DNA from: an uncultured Synergistales bacterium
GTDB lineage: Bacteria > Synergistota > Synergistia > Synergistales > Aminobacteriaceae
Length of the DNA: 7,699 nt
Direction: 5' to 3'
Assembly: GCA_905233515.1 (NCBI GenBank)
Contig: CAJOEQ010000080.1
Coordinates: 1 to 7,699 of the forward strand
How positions within the stretch are numbered: position 1 is the stretch's first letter; the number at the start of each line of letters is the position of its first letter. The position numbers and the translations under genes were made by a program. The notes under the pieces were generated by a model. It saw only the letters and a list, made by a program, of their open reading frames with translations, was not told where the DNA came from and did no database searches. Shown in pieces: positions 1-5,523 of the stretch.

Positions 1-1053
1 TCCGCCAGCAGGATAGAGTCCCATAATACCGTTTGGAATTCCTAATTTGCCATGACCCGCGAGTCCGCCAATACCGAAAATTTCCCCCTTTTTGACTTCA
101 AATGATACGTCCCTGACAGTTTCGCCGGGCATGTCTACCCATAAATGATCTACTTTGAGAGCGGGTTTAATTTTTTTCTTCTTCTTAGTGGGATTCAGAG
201 TCTCGTTTACGTCATCGGGCGTAACTGGCTCGTCGGGAATTTCGGGAATCTCAACGGGGCGACTGCTTTCACGACCTACCATTAACGACGCAATTTCTCT
301 TGTTGAAAGCTCTTCACTTGATTTATCAGTGATTAATTTCCCGTCGCGTAAAACTAGAATCCTATGACATAAATCTTTGACTTCATGCAGTCTGTGTGAA
401 ATAAATACTATTGCAATTCCTGAACGCGCTAATTTCTTCAGAGCAGTTAATAAAATCTCGGCTTCAGTCTCAGTTAATACTGCGGTCGGCTCATCAAGAA
501 ATAATAATCTCGTGTTTTTCCTGTCAATTTCGCGGGCAATCTCAATAAATTGCTTATAACCTACTGGCATTTCACTTACTATCATGTCAGGATTAATATT
601 TACTCCGAGTGTATGAATAGCAGCATTTGCACGATTATGCATTGCTTCACGATCAAGAGTCGAGACTCTATCACTGAATACATAATTAATTAATGAAGGA
701 TTCAAGACTTCGCGATTCAATAAAATATTTTCAGTTGCTGTGAATCCCGGAATTAGTGAAAATTCTTGATGTACCATTCCGATACCTGCTGCGAGTGCCT
801 GATTTGGTGAAGTGAAATTAACTCGTTTACCGTCAAGAAATAAATCGCCCTCGTAGCCTCCTGTTGAAGATATTACGGGCATTCCGAATAAAATATTTAA
901 TAGTGTCGACTTCCCTGCACCGTTTTCACCGACAAGGCCTATTATTTCACCTGAGTCAATGCTGAACGATATATCAGACAAAACACGATTGCCGTAATAT
1001 TCTTTGCCTATGTGCTCAAGTCTAAGCAATGAGCTTGTATTATTATCTGACAA
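1..1053 (-). CDS. RbsA/MglA-type two-domain ABC transporter ATP-binding protein, 3' end outside the window
   Basis: This is the cytoplasmic energising subunit of an importer of the sugar/nucleoside ABC class, translated by me from the minus strand: 351 codons are visible, out of roughly 500 usual for the family. Domain 1 has Walker A GENGAGKST at residues 42-50, a Q-loop (VHQEF, Q96), Walker B RLLFLDEPTA with D187 and E188, and an H-loop (FISHRL, H220). The usual LSGGQ signature position reads MPVGYKQ (162-168). A long charged linker of about 265-300 includes five consecutive lysines. Domain 2 then begins, and its Walker A is degenerate: GLAGHGKL at 330-337, with Leu where Ser/Thr should be. 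That is typical of this family, in which the second site is catalytically impaired. The start is TTG at 1053, chosen because AGGAGG lies 9 nt upstream and no in-frame ATG fits. It follows the DUF3798-type binding-protein gene in one operon; permease genes are expected beyond position 1. The substrate is unknown. Confidence 0.93.
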   Translation of the reverse strand, partial: MSDNNTSSLLRLEHIGKEYYGNRVLSDISFSIDSGEIIGLVGENGAGKSTLLNILFGMPVISSTGGYEGDLFLDGKRVNFTSPNQALAAGIGMVHQEFSLIPGFTATENILLNREVLNPSLINYVFSDRVSTLDREAMHNRANAAIHTLGVNINPDMIVSEMPVGYKQFIEIAREIDRKNTRLLFLDEPTAVLTETEAEILLTALKKLARSGIAIVFISHRLHEVKDLCHRILVLRDGKLITDKSSEELSTREIASLMVGRESSRPVEIPEIPDEPVTPDDVNETLNPTKKKKKIKPALKVDHLWVDMPGETVRDVSFEVKKGEIFGIGGLAGHGKLGIPNGIMGLYPAGG

Positions 1054-1062
1054 ATAAAATCG

Positions 1063-1068
1063 CCTCCT
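1063..1068 (-). promoter_or_regulatory. Ribosome binding site that fixes the TTG start of the ABC ATPase
   Basis: On the minus strand the sequence reads AGGAGG, then a 9-nt spacer, then TTG at 1053-1051. The reading frame entered here runs straight into the Walker A motif, so this site decides the start codon. Confidence 0.8.
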
Positions 1069-1081
1069 GTTTACATATTAT

Positions 1082-1111
1082 AAAAGGGGAATGCTTGAAT
1101 TTGCACTCCCC
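1082..1111 (-). terminator. Intra-operon attenuator/leaky terminator hairpin between binding protein and ATPase
   Basis: In minus-strand RNA, GGGGAGUGC (1111-1103) pairs with GCAUUCCCC (1094-1086): nine pairs including one G-U wobble, closing an 8-nt loop, followed immediately by UUUUAUAAU. The wobble becomes an A-C mismatch on the plus strand, so the structure favours minus-strand RNA. The U-tract is short and the AGGAGG of the next gene follows within 20 nt. I therefore read it as a partial terminator or 3'-end stabiliser of the binding-protein message rather than the operon end. Confidence 0.65.
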
Positions 1112-1146
1112 GTGAATTATCGAGATTAAATAATTGCGAAAAATTT

Positions 1147-2367
1147 TTACTCTGTTACGGGAGTCATGCGAATCTTGAAATATTTTTCCGGAATCTCAAC
1201 ATCTGCAAGCCCTAAGAAAGTCCCGCCGAGTACGTAAGTATCTTGACGCAATAAAATAAATTTAGTGTTCTTAACGCCTGTTACTGCATCAGTGAAATAA
1301 CTTGCTCCCCAGTGAGCACCCGGGCAGAATTCGTCATAAGCTGTTCTCATTTCGCGCAATGCTTGAGCCGAGCCGAGTTTATTTGTAAATGTGCCTTCTA
1401 CATATCTTTTGCCGTATTCAACGAGTGCCGCCGTTGTAGTATATCCCCATGAATAAGCCCATGTGCCCATTCTGCCGCCGCCGCCTGCTTTTACTACAGC
1501 GTCTTCTACTTTTTTCAGGATTGCCGGCCAATCGCCCTGTTCCTTCGATAAATCGATTCCGAGAGCTCCGGGATAACCCATAACAGGTGAAGGCAAATCA
1601 GCTTCTACGAAATAGCCGCCCAGTGCAGCAACTTGACGTAATAGAGGCTCAGTGTGTCCGTCGTTCGTGCAGAAAAATGCTGCGTCTTTGCCGTATTTCT
1701 CGATCCATGCGGGCATGTTCTCAAGAATATATTGCTGAGCTCCGGCCATACCTACGTCACTTGTTGGGTCTGGGGCTGTCTCAAATACAAATTTGATTCC
1801 TAAATCTTTGCAGGCTTCTTCCATAATTGCGCGTCTGAGTCCTAAAGTCTCATAGCTCATATGACGAGGGAATGAAATATGTACAAAAGTTTTTGCTCCC
1901 ATTTTCTGCGCACCTAAAGGAATAGTATAACCGCGCCCGATATGATCAGTGTGAGTCGCAATGCTCGCAGCTTCACAAATTACGCCGGGATCTTCGTGAG
2001 GTTCGCCAGCAAGTAATAAAATCTTGTCGCCGTATTTCTCGCGGATTCTTCTGAAGGCTTCAGCTGTTCCGGGGACTGCCTGATTTACGACGATAACTTT
2101 CATTAATGGATCGTCAGCAAGTCCTACGATTTGAGCTATTACTGTTTCTTGCTCTGAAGGGAAGTTATCAGGATAAGTAATATGCGTAATCATTCCGCCT
2201 TTTGACGCATCGCCGTATTTCTGAATCATTAACTCTGCGCCGCGTAAGTCGTCCTCACTCTGTGAAACTGTACCGGTTACGACTCCGATATGAAATTTTG
2301 CGTCTTCAGCAAATGCAACGCTGAATAATGCAATTACAAGCGCGAATACAAGTATAAATTTTTTCAC
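1147..2367 (-). CDS. DUF3798-like periplasmic substrate-binding protein of an ABC importer
   Basis: This is a 406-residue secreted protein with a clear Sec signal peptide: MKKF, then a hydrophobic core, with likely cleavage after AFA (residues 18-20). No lipobox cysteine is present, so the mature protein should be free in the periplasm. The mature N-terminus (FHIGVVTGTVSQSEDD) and the alternating beta/alpha pattern look like a type I periplasmic-binding fold. From memory the sequence resembles the DUF3798 family, found mainly in Synergistota, Fusobacteria and some Clostridia; I could not run a profile search. The adjacent RbsA-type ATPase supports a role as the ligand receptor of that importer. 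The start is GTG at 2367, with AAGGAGG 11 nt upstream and no alternative in frame. The ligand is unknown. A promoter-like -10 and tandem palindromes lie upstream. Confidence 0.85.
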   Translation of the reverse strand: MKKFILVFALVIALFSVAFAEDAKFHIGVVTGTVSQSEDDLRGAELMIQKYGDASKGGMITHITYPDNFPSEQETVIAQIVGLADDPLMKVIVVNQAVPGTAEAFRRIREKYGDKILLLAGEPHEDPGVICEAASIATHTDHIGRGYTIPLGAQKMGAKTFVHISFPRHMSYETLGLRRAIMEEACKDLGIKFVFETAPDPTSDVGMAGAQQYILENMPAWIEKYGKDAAFFCTNDGHTEPLLRQVAALGGYFVEADLPSPVMGYPGALGIDLSKEQGDWPAILKKVEDAVVKAGGGGRMGTWAYSWGYTTTAALVEYGKRYVEGTFTNKLGSAQALREMRTAYDEFCPGAHWGASYFTDAVTGVKNTKFILLRQDTYVLGGTFLGLADVEIPEKYFKIRMTPVTE

Positions 2368-2378
2368 GATAAAATTTG

Positions 2379-2384
2379 CCTCCT
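2379..2384 (-). promoter_or_regulatory. Ribosome binding site for the GTG start of the DUF3798-like gene
   Basis: The minus strand reads AAGGAGG followed by an 11-nt AT-rich spacer and GTG at 2367-2365. The spacing is slightly long but no other start codon lies in frame between them, and the signal peptide begins directly at this GTG. Confidence 0.7.
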
Positions 2385-2415
2385 TAAAAATATATATAAA
2401 TTTGTGATGTGAATA

Positions 2416-2421
2416 ATTATA
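2416..2421 (-). promoter_or_regulatory. Candidate -10 box for the leftward ABC operon
   Basis: A perfect TATAAT is present on the minus strand about 49 nt upstream of the GTG start. With a 17-18 bp spacer the corresponding -35 hexamers (ATGCTA or AATGCT) match the sigma-70 consensus poorly. This suggests a weak or activator-dependent promoter. The tandem palindromes at 2449-2486 would lie roughly 40-75 bp upstream of the start site, a usual activator position. Confidence 0.4.
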
Positions 2422-2448
2422 TTAGCTCATAAAATTTTTAGCATTAGC

Positions 2449-2486
2449 AGAATTCATGAATTAATTTAGAATTCATGAATTAATTT
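2449..2486. repeat. Two perfect tandem copies of a 19-bp unit, each with a 12-bp palindrome (candidate operator)
   Basis: The unit agaattcatgaattaattt occurs at 2449-2467 and is repeated without any mismatch at 2468-2486. Each copy contains the perfect palindrome AATTCATGAATT (2451-2462 and 2470-2481), with centres 19 bp apart. Perfect dyads in tandem, upstream of a promoter with a poor -35, look like a pair of binding sites for a dimeric regulator. No regulator gene is visible in the window. Confidence 0.55.
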
Positions 2487-2511
2487 TAGTGAATAAAAAT
2501 TTTCGTGTGAA

Positions 2512-2845
2512 TTATGTGATAAAATAGGGACAACATTGAGGGGAGTTGTGCCCTATTTGTAGAATTAAAACGCTCATTACTAGCTGAAGAGCTTCTCCCA
2601 TAGCGTTAAAGCTAGAAGGGTAAAGCTAACGAACCAGTGAAGAACTGCGGCGATTGACTTAATTATGCGGATCAAGTCGCGCCGCTGTTTTCGTCTAGAG
2701 CGTTTGCTGCTTTGTTTCTTATGTTTCTGCGTCAAATTTCTGCACCAGACTTTCTCACGGTGGACTCTCGCTTTTCTATCAATGAGCCGTGAACCTCATA
2801 ACGAGCCCCTCTTAGTTAAGAATTATATCAAAATATTTTATGTGA
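2512..2845. repeat. 8-bp direct repeat TTATGTGA bracketing the GC-rich island
   Basis: TTATGTGA is found at 2512-2519 and again at 2838-2845. The copies lie just outside the two edges of the GC-rich segment, at the points where composition switches from about 18% GC to about 46% and back to about 17%. This could be a target duplication of an inserted element of about 318 bp, or the recognition sequence at its two ends. An 8-mer match in AT-rich DNA could also be coincidence. No terminal inverted repeats or transposase are seen. Confidence 0.35.
2522..2812 (+). ncRNA. Unassigned structured RNA with several strong hairpins and pseudoknot pairings
   Basis: The segment 2581-2820 is 46% GC by my count (111 of 240), against 18% and 17% in the flanking 60-bp blocks, and has no credible ORF. 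Hairpin 1: AAATAGGG-ACAAC (2522-2534) with GTTGT-g-CCCTATTT (2545-2558), 13 bp with one bulged G. Hairpin 2: AGAAC, GCGGCG and GACTT (2641-2660) pair with AAGTC, CGCCGC and GTTTT (2674-2691), 16 bp with one mismatch and one internal loop. Its G2642-U2690 wobble favours the plus strand. Hairpin 3: TCACGG (2755-2760) with CCGTGA (2787-2792). Between hairpins 1 and 2, interleaved 6-bp helices form a possible H-type pseudoknot. The 5' and 3' ends are uncertain and I found no convincing dedicated promoter. It may be a standalone RNA, a long leader of the symporter gene, or a HEARO/omega-RNA-like element. I cannot assign a class by eye. Confidence 0.55.
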
Positions 2846-2864
2846 GTTCGTCTTAAGCTATAAT
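2836..2864 (+). promoter_or_regulatory. Candidate promoter of the symporter gene
   Basis: A perfect TATAAT lies at 2859-2864. At a 17-bp spacer the -35 position is TTTTAT (2836-2841), a weak match that overlaps the right edge of the GC-rich island. Transcription would start near 2871 and give a leader of roughly 35 nt. If instead transcription enters from upstream, the structured RNA would be part of the leader. Confidence 0.4.
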
Positions 2865-2906
2865 ATTTAAAAAATTTTTGTAACATTTAATAAGGAGGCT
2901 ATAAAC

Positions 2907-4136
2907 ATGAAACGCGTATCATTATTAGTGAAAATTTCTATCGGTTTTGTGTTAGGAATAATATTCGGCTTTGCAATCGGTCCGACTGTTCCAAACTCTG
3001 AAATTTTGAGCGTCTATGTTATTCCGTTTATTGATCTCGTCGGGAAAATTTTCCTGCGGTTATTGATGATGCTGATAGTGCCGTTAGTATTCTCTTCACT
3101 TGTTGCCGGTGCTGCTTCAGTCGGAGATATTCATAAACTTGGCCGCATAGGAATAAAGACTCTTGTTTTGTATTTGCTCACAACGGCGGTTGCTATAATA
3201 ATCGGTCTTGCATGTGGAAATTTATTTAATCCCGGAGTCGGAATGAACATTCCCGGAGATATTCAAGCGACATCTAAGGCCGCAAAGCCTCTTGTTGACG
3301 TAATTCTTGATATATTCCCGACAAATCCTATAGCTTCAATGGTAAATGCTAACATGCTGCAAATTATAGTTTTCGCGCTGTTCTTCGGGGTAGCTTGTAT
3401 CTTAGCAGGTGAACGCGGCCGGAAAATAGCAGATTTCTTTGAGAGTATCGCAGAAGTCATGTATAAAGTTACTCATATTGTAATGAACGTTGCGCCTTAC
3501 GGTGTATTTGCTTTAATAACTGTAACAGCTGCTAAATTTGGAATTGCTATTCTTGCACCGTTCGTGAAAGTCATTGCGGCGGTCTTTATCGGCTGTATAA
3601 TTCACGCGTTAATAGTTTATTCCGGAATGATTACAGTTATTTGCAGACGTTCACCGAAATGGTTTTTTAAGGGAATCGACGAGGCAGCAATCACGGCATT
3701 TGTTACTCGTTCAAGTTCGGGGACTCTTCCTGTAACGCTTGCTAATGTCCGTGACGAATTCGGAATCTCTGAAGGTGTAAGCTCGTTCGTTTTGCCTTTA
3801 GGAGCTACTATAAATATGGACGGGACGGCGTTATATCAAGGAGTTTGCGCGCTTTTCGTTGCTCAGGCGTTTAATGTGCCGATGACTCTGAGTATGCAAA
3901 TAGGAATCGTAGTAACTGCGACTCTTGCTTCAATAGGTACGGCAGGAGTCCCAGGCGCGGGCTTGATAATGCTTACAATGGTATTAACAAGTGTAGGACT
4001 TCCAATTGAAGGAATTGCGCTCGTAGCTGGTATAGATGTAATTCTTGACTCGGCTCGTACTTGCTTGAATGTAATCGGCGATACTGCTGTGTGTGCTGTA
4101 GTAGCTGCGACTGAGGGAGAAACTTTGAAATCATAA
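2907..4136 (+). CDS. Dicarboxylate/amino acid:cation symporter (DAACS family), probably glutamate/aspartate
   Basis: A 409-residue inner-membrane secondary transporter with the full length and motif order of the GltPh/GltP family (SDF family, elevator mechanism). Multiple hydrophobic segments span residues 1-240. Hairpin 1 carries RSSSGTLP at 268-275, the Na-binding NMDGT is at 303-307, hairpin 2 has AGVPGAG at 346-352, and the last helix has GIDVILDSARTCLNVIGD at 375-392. By alignment to archaeal GltPh, D381, R384, N388 and D392 match its D394, R397, N401 and D405, which bind substrate and sodium. The retained arginine points to an acidic side chain, and the retained aspartate to an amino-acid substrate rather than a plain C4-dicarboxylate as in DctA. 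The ATG start has AAGGAGG 8 nt upstream. The gene appears monocistronic: its own promoter candidate lies upstream and a strong terminator follows. E. coli gltP and bacillus gltT are the nearest named relatives I can suggest. Confidence 0.95.
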   Translation: MKRVSLLVKISIGFVLGIIFGFAIGPTVPNSEILSVYVIPFIDLVGKIFLRLLMMLIVPLVFSSLVAGAASVGDIHKLGRIGIKTLVLYLLTTAVAIIIGLACGNLFNPGVGMNIPGDIQATSKAAKPLVDVILDIFPTNPIASMVNANMLQIIVFALFFGVACILAGERGRKIADFFESIAEVMYKVTHIVMNVAPYGVFALITVTAAKFGIAILAPFVKVIAAVFIGCIIHALIVYSGMITVICRRSPKWFFKGIDEAAITAFVTRSSSGTLPVTLANVRDEFGISEGVSSFVLPLGATINMDGTALYQGVCALFVAQAFNVPMTLSMQIGIVVTATLASIGTAGVPGAGLIMLTMVLTSVGLPIEGIALVAGIDVILDSARTCLNVIGDTAVCAVVAATEGETLKS

Positions 4137-4157
4137 ATTTTTGAATCATAAATATTT

Positions 4158-4191
4158 GAGTCAGGGAATAAATAAATCTCTGACTCTTTTT
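4158..4191 (+). terminator. Rho-independent terminator of the symporter gene
   Basis: A 10-bp stem pairs GAGTCAGGGA (4158-4167) with TCTCTGACTC (4177-4186), including one G-U wobble, around a 9-nt AT loop. A run of five T follows at 4187-4191. It begins 21 nt after the symporter stop codon and separates this gene from the branched-chain amino-acid operon. Confidence 0.85.
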
Positions 4192-4214
4192 ATTTGCTTT
4201 AACGTGATAAAACG

Positions 4215-4243
4215 CTGAAAAAATTTTATTACTGTGCTATGAT
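4215..4243 (+). promoter_or_regulatory. Promoter of the branched-chain amino-acid operon (extended -10)
   Basis: The -35 candidate CTGAAA (4215-4220) matches TTGACA at four of six positions. A 17-bp spacer leads to TATGAT (4238-4243), preceded by TG one base upstream, which makes an extended -10. Start of transcription would be near 4250, giving a leader of about 30 nt with the ribosome binding site in it. Confidence 0.55.
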
Positions 4244-4278
4244 TCATAAAAAATTTTACACGAGGTGAATCGTCAATC

Positions 4279-5421
4279 ATGAGGAAATTTTTATTAACAC
4301 TTCTTGCAATTTCGTTATTAGCTATACCTGCATTCGGTGCCGAGCCTATTAAAATCGGAGAGATCGCAACAGTAACAGGAGATTTTGCGGCCTATGGTGT
4401 TGCTGAAGTCGAGAGCATAAAAATTGCCATCGCTGAAATAAACGCAGCCGGTGGAGTTCTTGGCCGTCCTCTTGAAGTCGTTATGTATGACTGCCGAACA
4501 AGACAGGAAGACATGGTAAACGCGGCACGAAGACTCGTAGAACAGGACAAAGTTGTTGCAGTAATCGGGCCTTCAGGTTCAGGACTATGCATTGCAGCGG
4601 CACCTATATTTAATCGCGGACATGTTGCACATTTAGGAACATTGCCGACAAATCCATTAGTAACAGTTGACGAGTCCGGAAAAGTGAGACCCTACAATTT
4701 TAGAATTTGCTTCTTAGATCCTTATCAGGGCGCAATCATGGCTCAATTCTCATATATGAATTTACGCGCTAAGAAAGCAGCAATACTTTACGACGTATCA
4801 AGCGATTATTCACAGGGTCAGCGCGAATTCTTTATAAAGAGTTTCGAGAAATCAGGCGGCAAAATCGTAGCTGATGAGGGATTCAGGGGTGAAGATGTTG
4901 ATTTCCGTTCGCAGTTAACTAACATGAAAGACTCAGACGCTGACGTGTTAATATTCCCGTTCATGGGTAAGTCATTACCTTTAGCAGTAAAACAGGCTCG
5001 TGAGCTTGGAATTGAACTTCCCATAGTAGGCGGCGACGGTTACGGCGATTTCATGTGGGAGATTTCAGGAAATACACTCCGCAATACTTTCTGGGTGAGT
5101 CATGTTGATAGATATGATCCGACATTAAAAGGCTTCTTTGATAAATATTACGAAGAGACAAAAACAGAGTGTCAAGAATTCATGAATGCTGTAATGGCAT
5201 ATGATTGTGTTTACTGGCTGAAGGACGCTATAGAGAGAGCAGGCAGCACAGATCCCGAAAAAATCCGCGATGCACTTGAGCAGACAAAAAATTTAAAGCT
5301 AATGCACTGTGTATTGACTATGGACGAATTCCATAATCCGACGGGTAAAGACGGAGTCATTTTACGCTGCGACGAGACAGAGAGAAAATCATTATTCTTC
5401 ACGAAGATTCGTCCTGAATAG
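4279..5421 (+). CDS. livK: Branched-chain amino-acid ABC transporter periplasmic binding protein (LivJ/LivK type)
   Basis: A 380-residue secreted receptor of the hydrophobic amino-acid uptake (HAAT) class. The signal peptide (residues 1-20, MRKF followed by a Leu/Ala/Ile core) is probably cut at AFG/A, and no cysteine follows, so this is a soluble periplasmic protein. The mature start IKIGEIATVTGDFAAYG is the typical first strand and loop of Peripla_BP_6-type proteins. The ligand-contact region VIGPSGSG (95-102) and the inter-lobe GGDGYGD (251-257) sit at the expected places, and the length is normal. The ATG start has GAGGTGA 10 nt upstream. It is the first gene of an operon with LivH, LivM and LivG, so it should hand leucine, isoleucine, valine or a related amino acid to that complex. 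Exact specificity cannot be read here; relatives also bind aromatic amino acids, amides or urea. A hairpin follows the gene. Confidence 0.93.
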   Translation: MRKFLLTLLAISLLAIPAFGAEPIKIGEIATVTGDFAAYGVAEVESIKIAIAEINAAGGVLGRPLEVVMYDCRTRQEDMVNAARRLVEQDKVVAVIGPSGSGLCIAAAPIFNRGHVAHLGTLPTNPLVTVDESGKVRPYNFRICFLDPYQGAIMAQFSYMNLRAKKAAILYDVSSDYSQGQREFFIKSFEKSGGKIVADEGFRGEDVDFRSQLTNMKDSDADVLIFPFMGKSLPLAVKQARELGIELPIVGGDGYGDFMWEISGNTLRNTFWVSHVDRYDPTLKGFFDKYYEETKTECQEFMNAVMAYDCVYWLKDAIERAGSTDPEKIRDALEQTKNLKLMHCVLTMDEFHNPTGKDGVILRCDETERKSLFFTKIRPE

Positions 5422-5458
5422 TGAGAAAGTTTTACACTTGCGCAATTATTTTTTTTCG

Positions 5459-5495
5459 CGTCAGTCTTGATTTAATCGTCAGGGCTGGCGTTTTT
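5459..5495 (+). terminator. Intra-operon attenuator hairpin between binding protein and LivH
   Basis: CGTCAGTC (5459-5466) pairs with GGCTGGCG (5483-5490) as eight pairs including two G-U wobbles, with a 16-nt loop, followed by TTTTT at 5491-5495. The next gene starts only 28 nt further on. The wobbles and large loop make it a moderate terminator, so read-through into the permease genes is likely. An extra T8 run lies just upstream (5449-5456). Confidence 0.65.
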
Positions 5496-5507
5496 ATATG
5501 AATCAAA

Positions 5508-5514
5508 AAAGGGG
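5508..5514 (+). promoter_or_regulatory. Ribosome binding site that supports the TTG start of livH
   Basis: AAAGGGG is followed by a 9-nt AT-rich spacer and TTG at 5524-5526. The protein from this TTG begins immediately before the conserved QQIINGLSLGS block, which leaves no room for a later start. Confidence 0.65.
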
Positions 5515-5523
5515 TTAAAAATT

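Noticed and set aside
155..559. Two small plus-strand ORFs at 155-367 and 377-559
   Set aside because: Antisense shadows of the minus-strand ABC ATPase, which has intact Walker A, Walker B, Q-loop and H-loop in its frame across the same bases.
2781..2811. GAGCCGTGAAC resembling the start of a group II intron domain V
   Set aside because: The second half of domain V (the tetraloop and the pairing GGTTC strand) is missing and there is no reverse transcriptase.
2522..2820. 6S RNA, tmRNA, RNase P RNA or SRP RNA
   Set aside because: No long end-closing stem with a central bubble (6S), no tRNA-like end or ALAA-type tag (tmRNA), no GAGGAAAGTC-type core (RNase P), and no SRP apical loop motif on either strand.
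2665..2856. 63-codon plus-strand ORF inside the GC-rich island
   Set aside because: No ribosome binding site before its ATG. It starts inside the loop of a strong hairpin, and the protein is rich in Cys/Arg/Leu/Phe with no recognisable pattern, as expected for translated structured RNA.
2836..2906. T-box or amino-acid riboswitch directly before the symporter
   Set aside because: No T-box AGGGTGG-type sequence, no lysine/glycine aptamer motifs, and no terminator between the island and the gene.
5175..5187. agaattcatgaat, matching the first 13 bases of the tandem operator-like unit
   Set aside because: It lies in the coding frame of the Liv receptor (part of QEFMNA), is a single partial copy, and lacks the full dyad.
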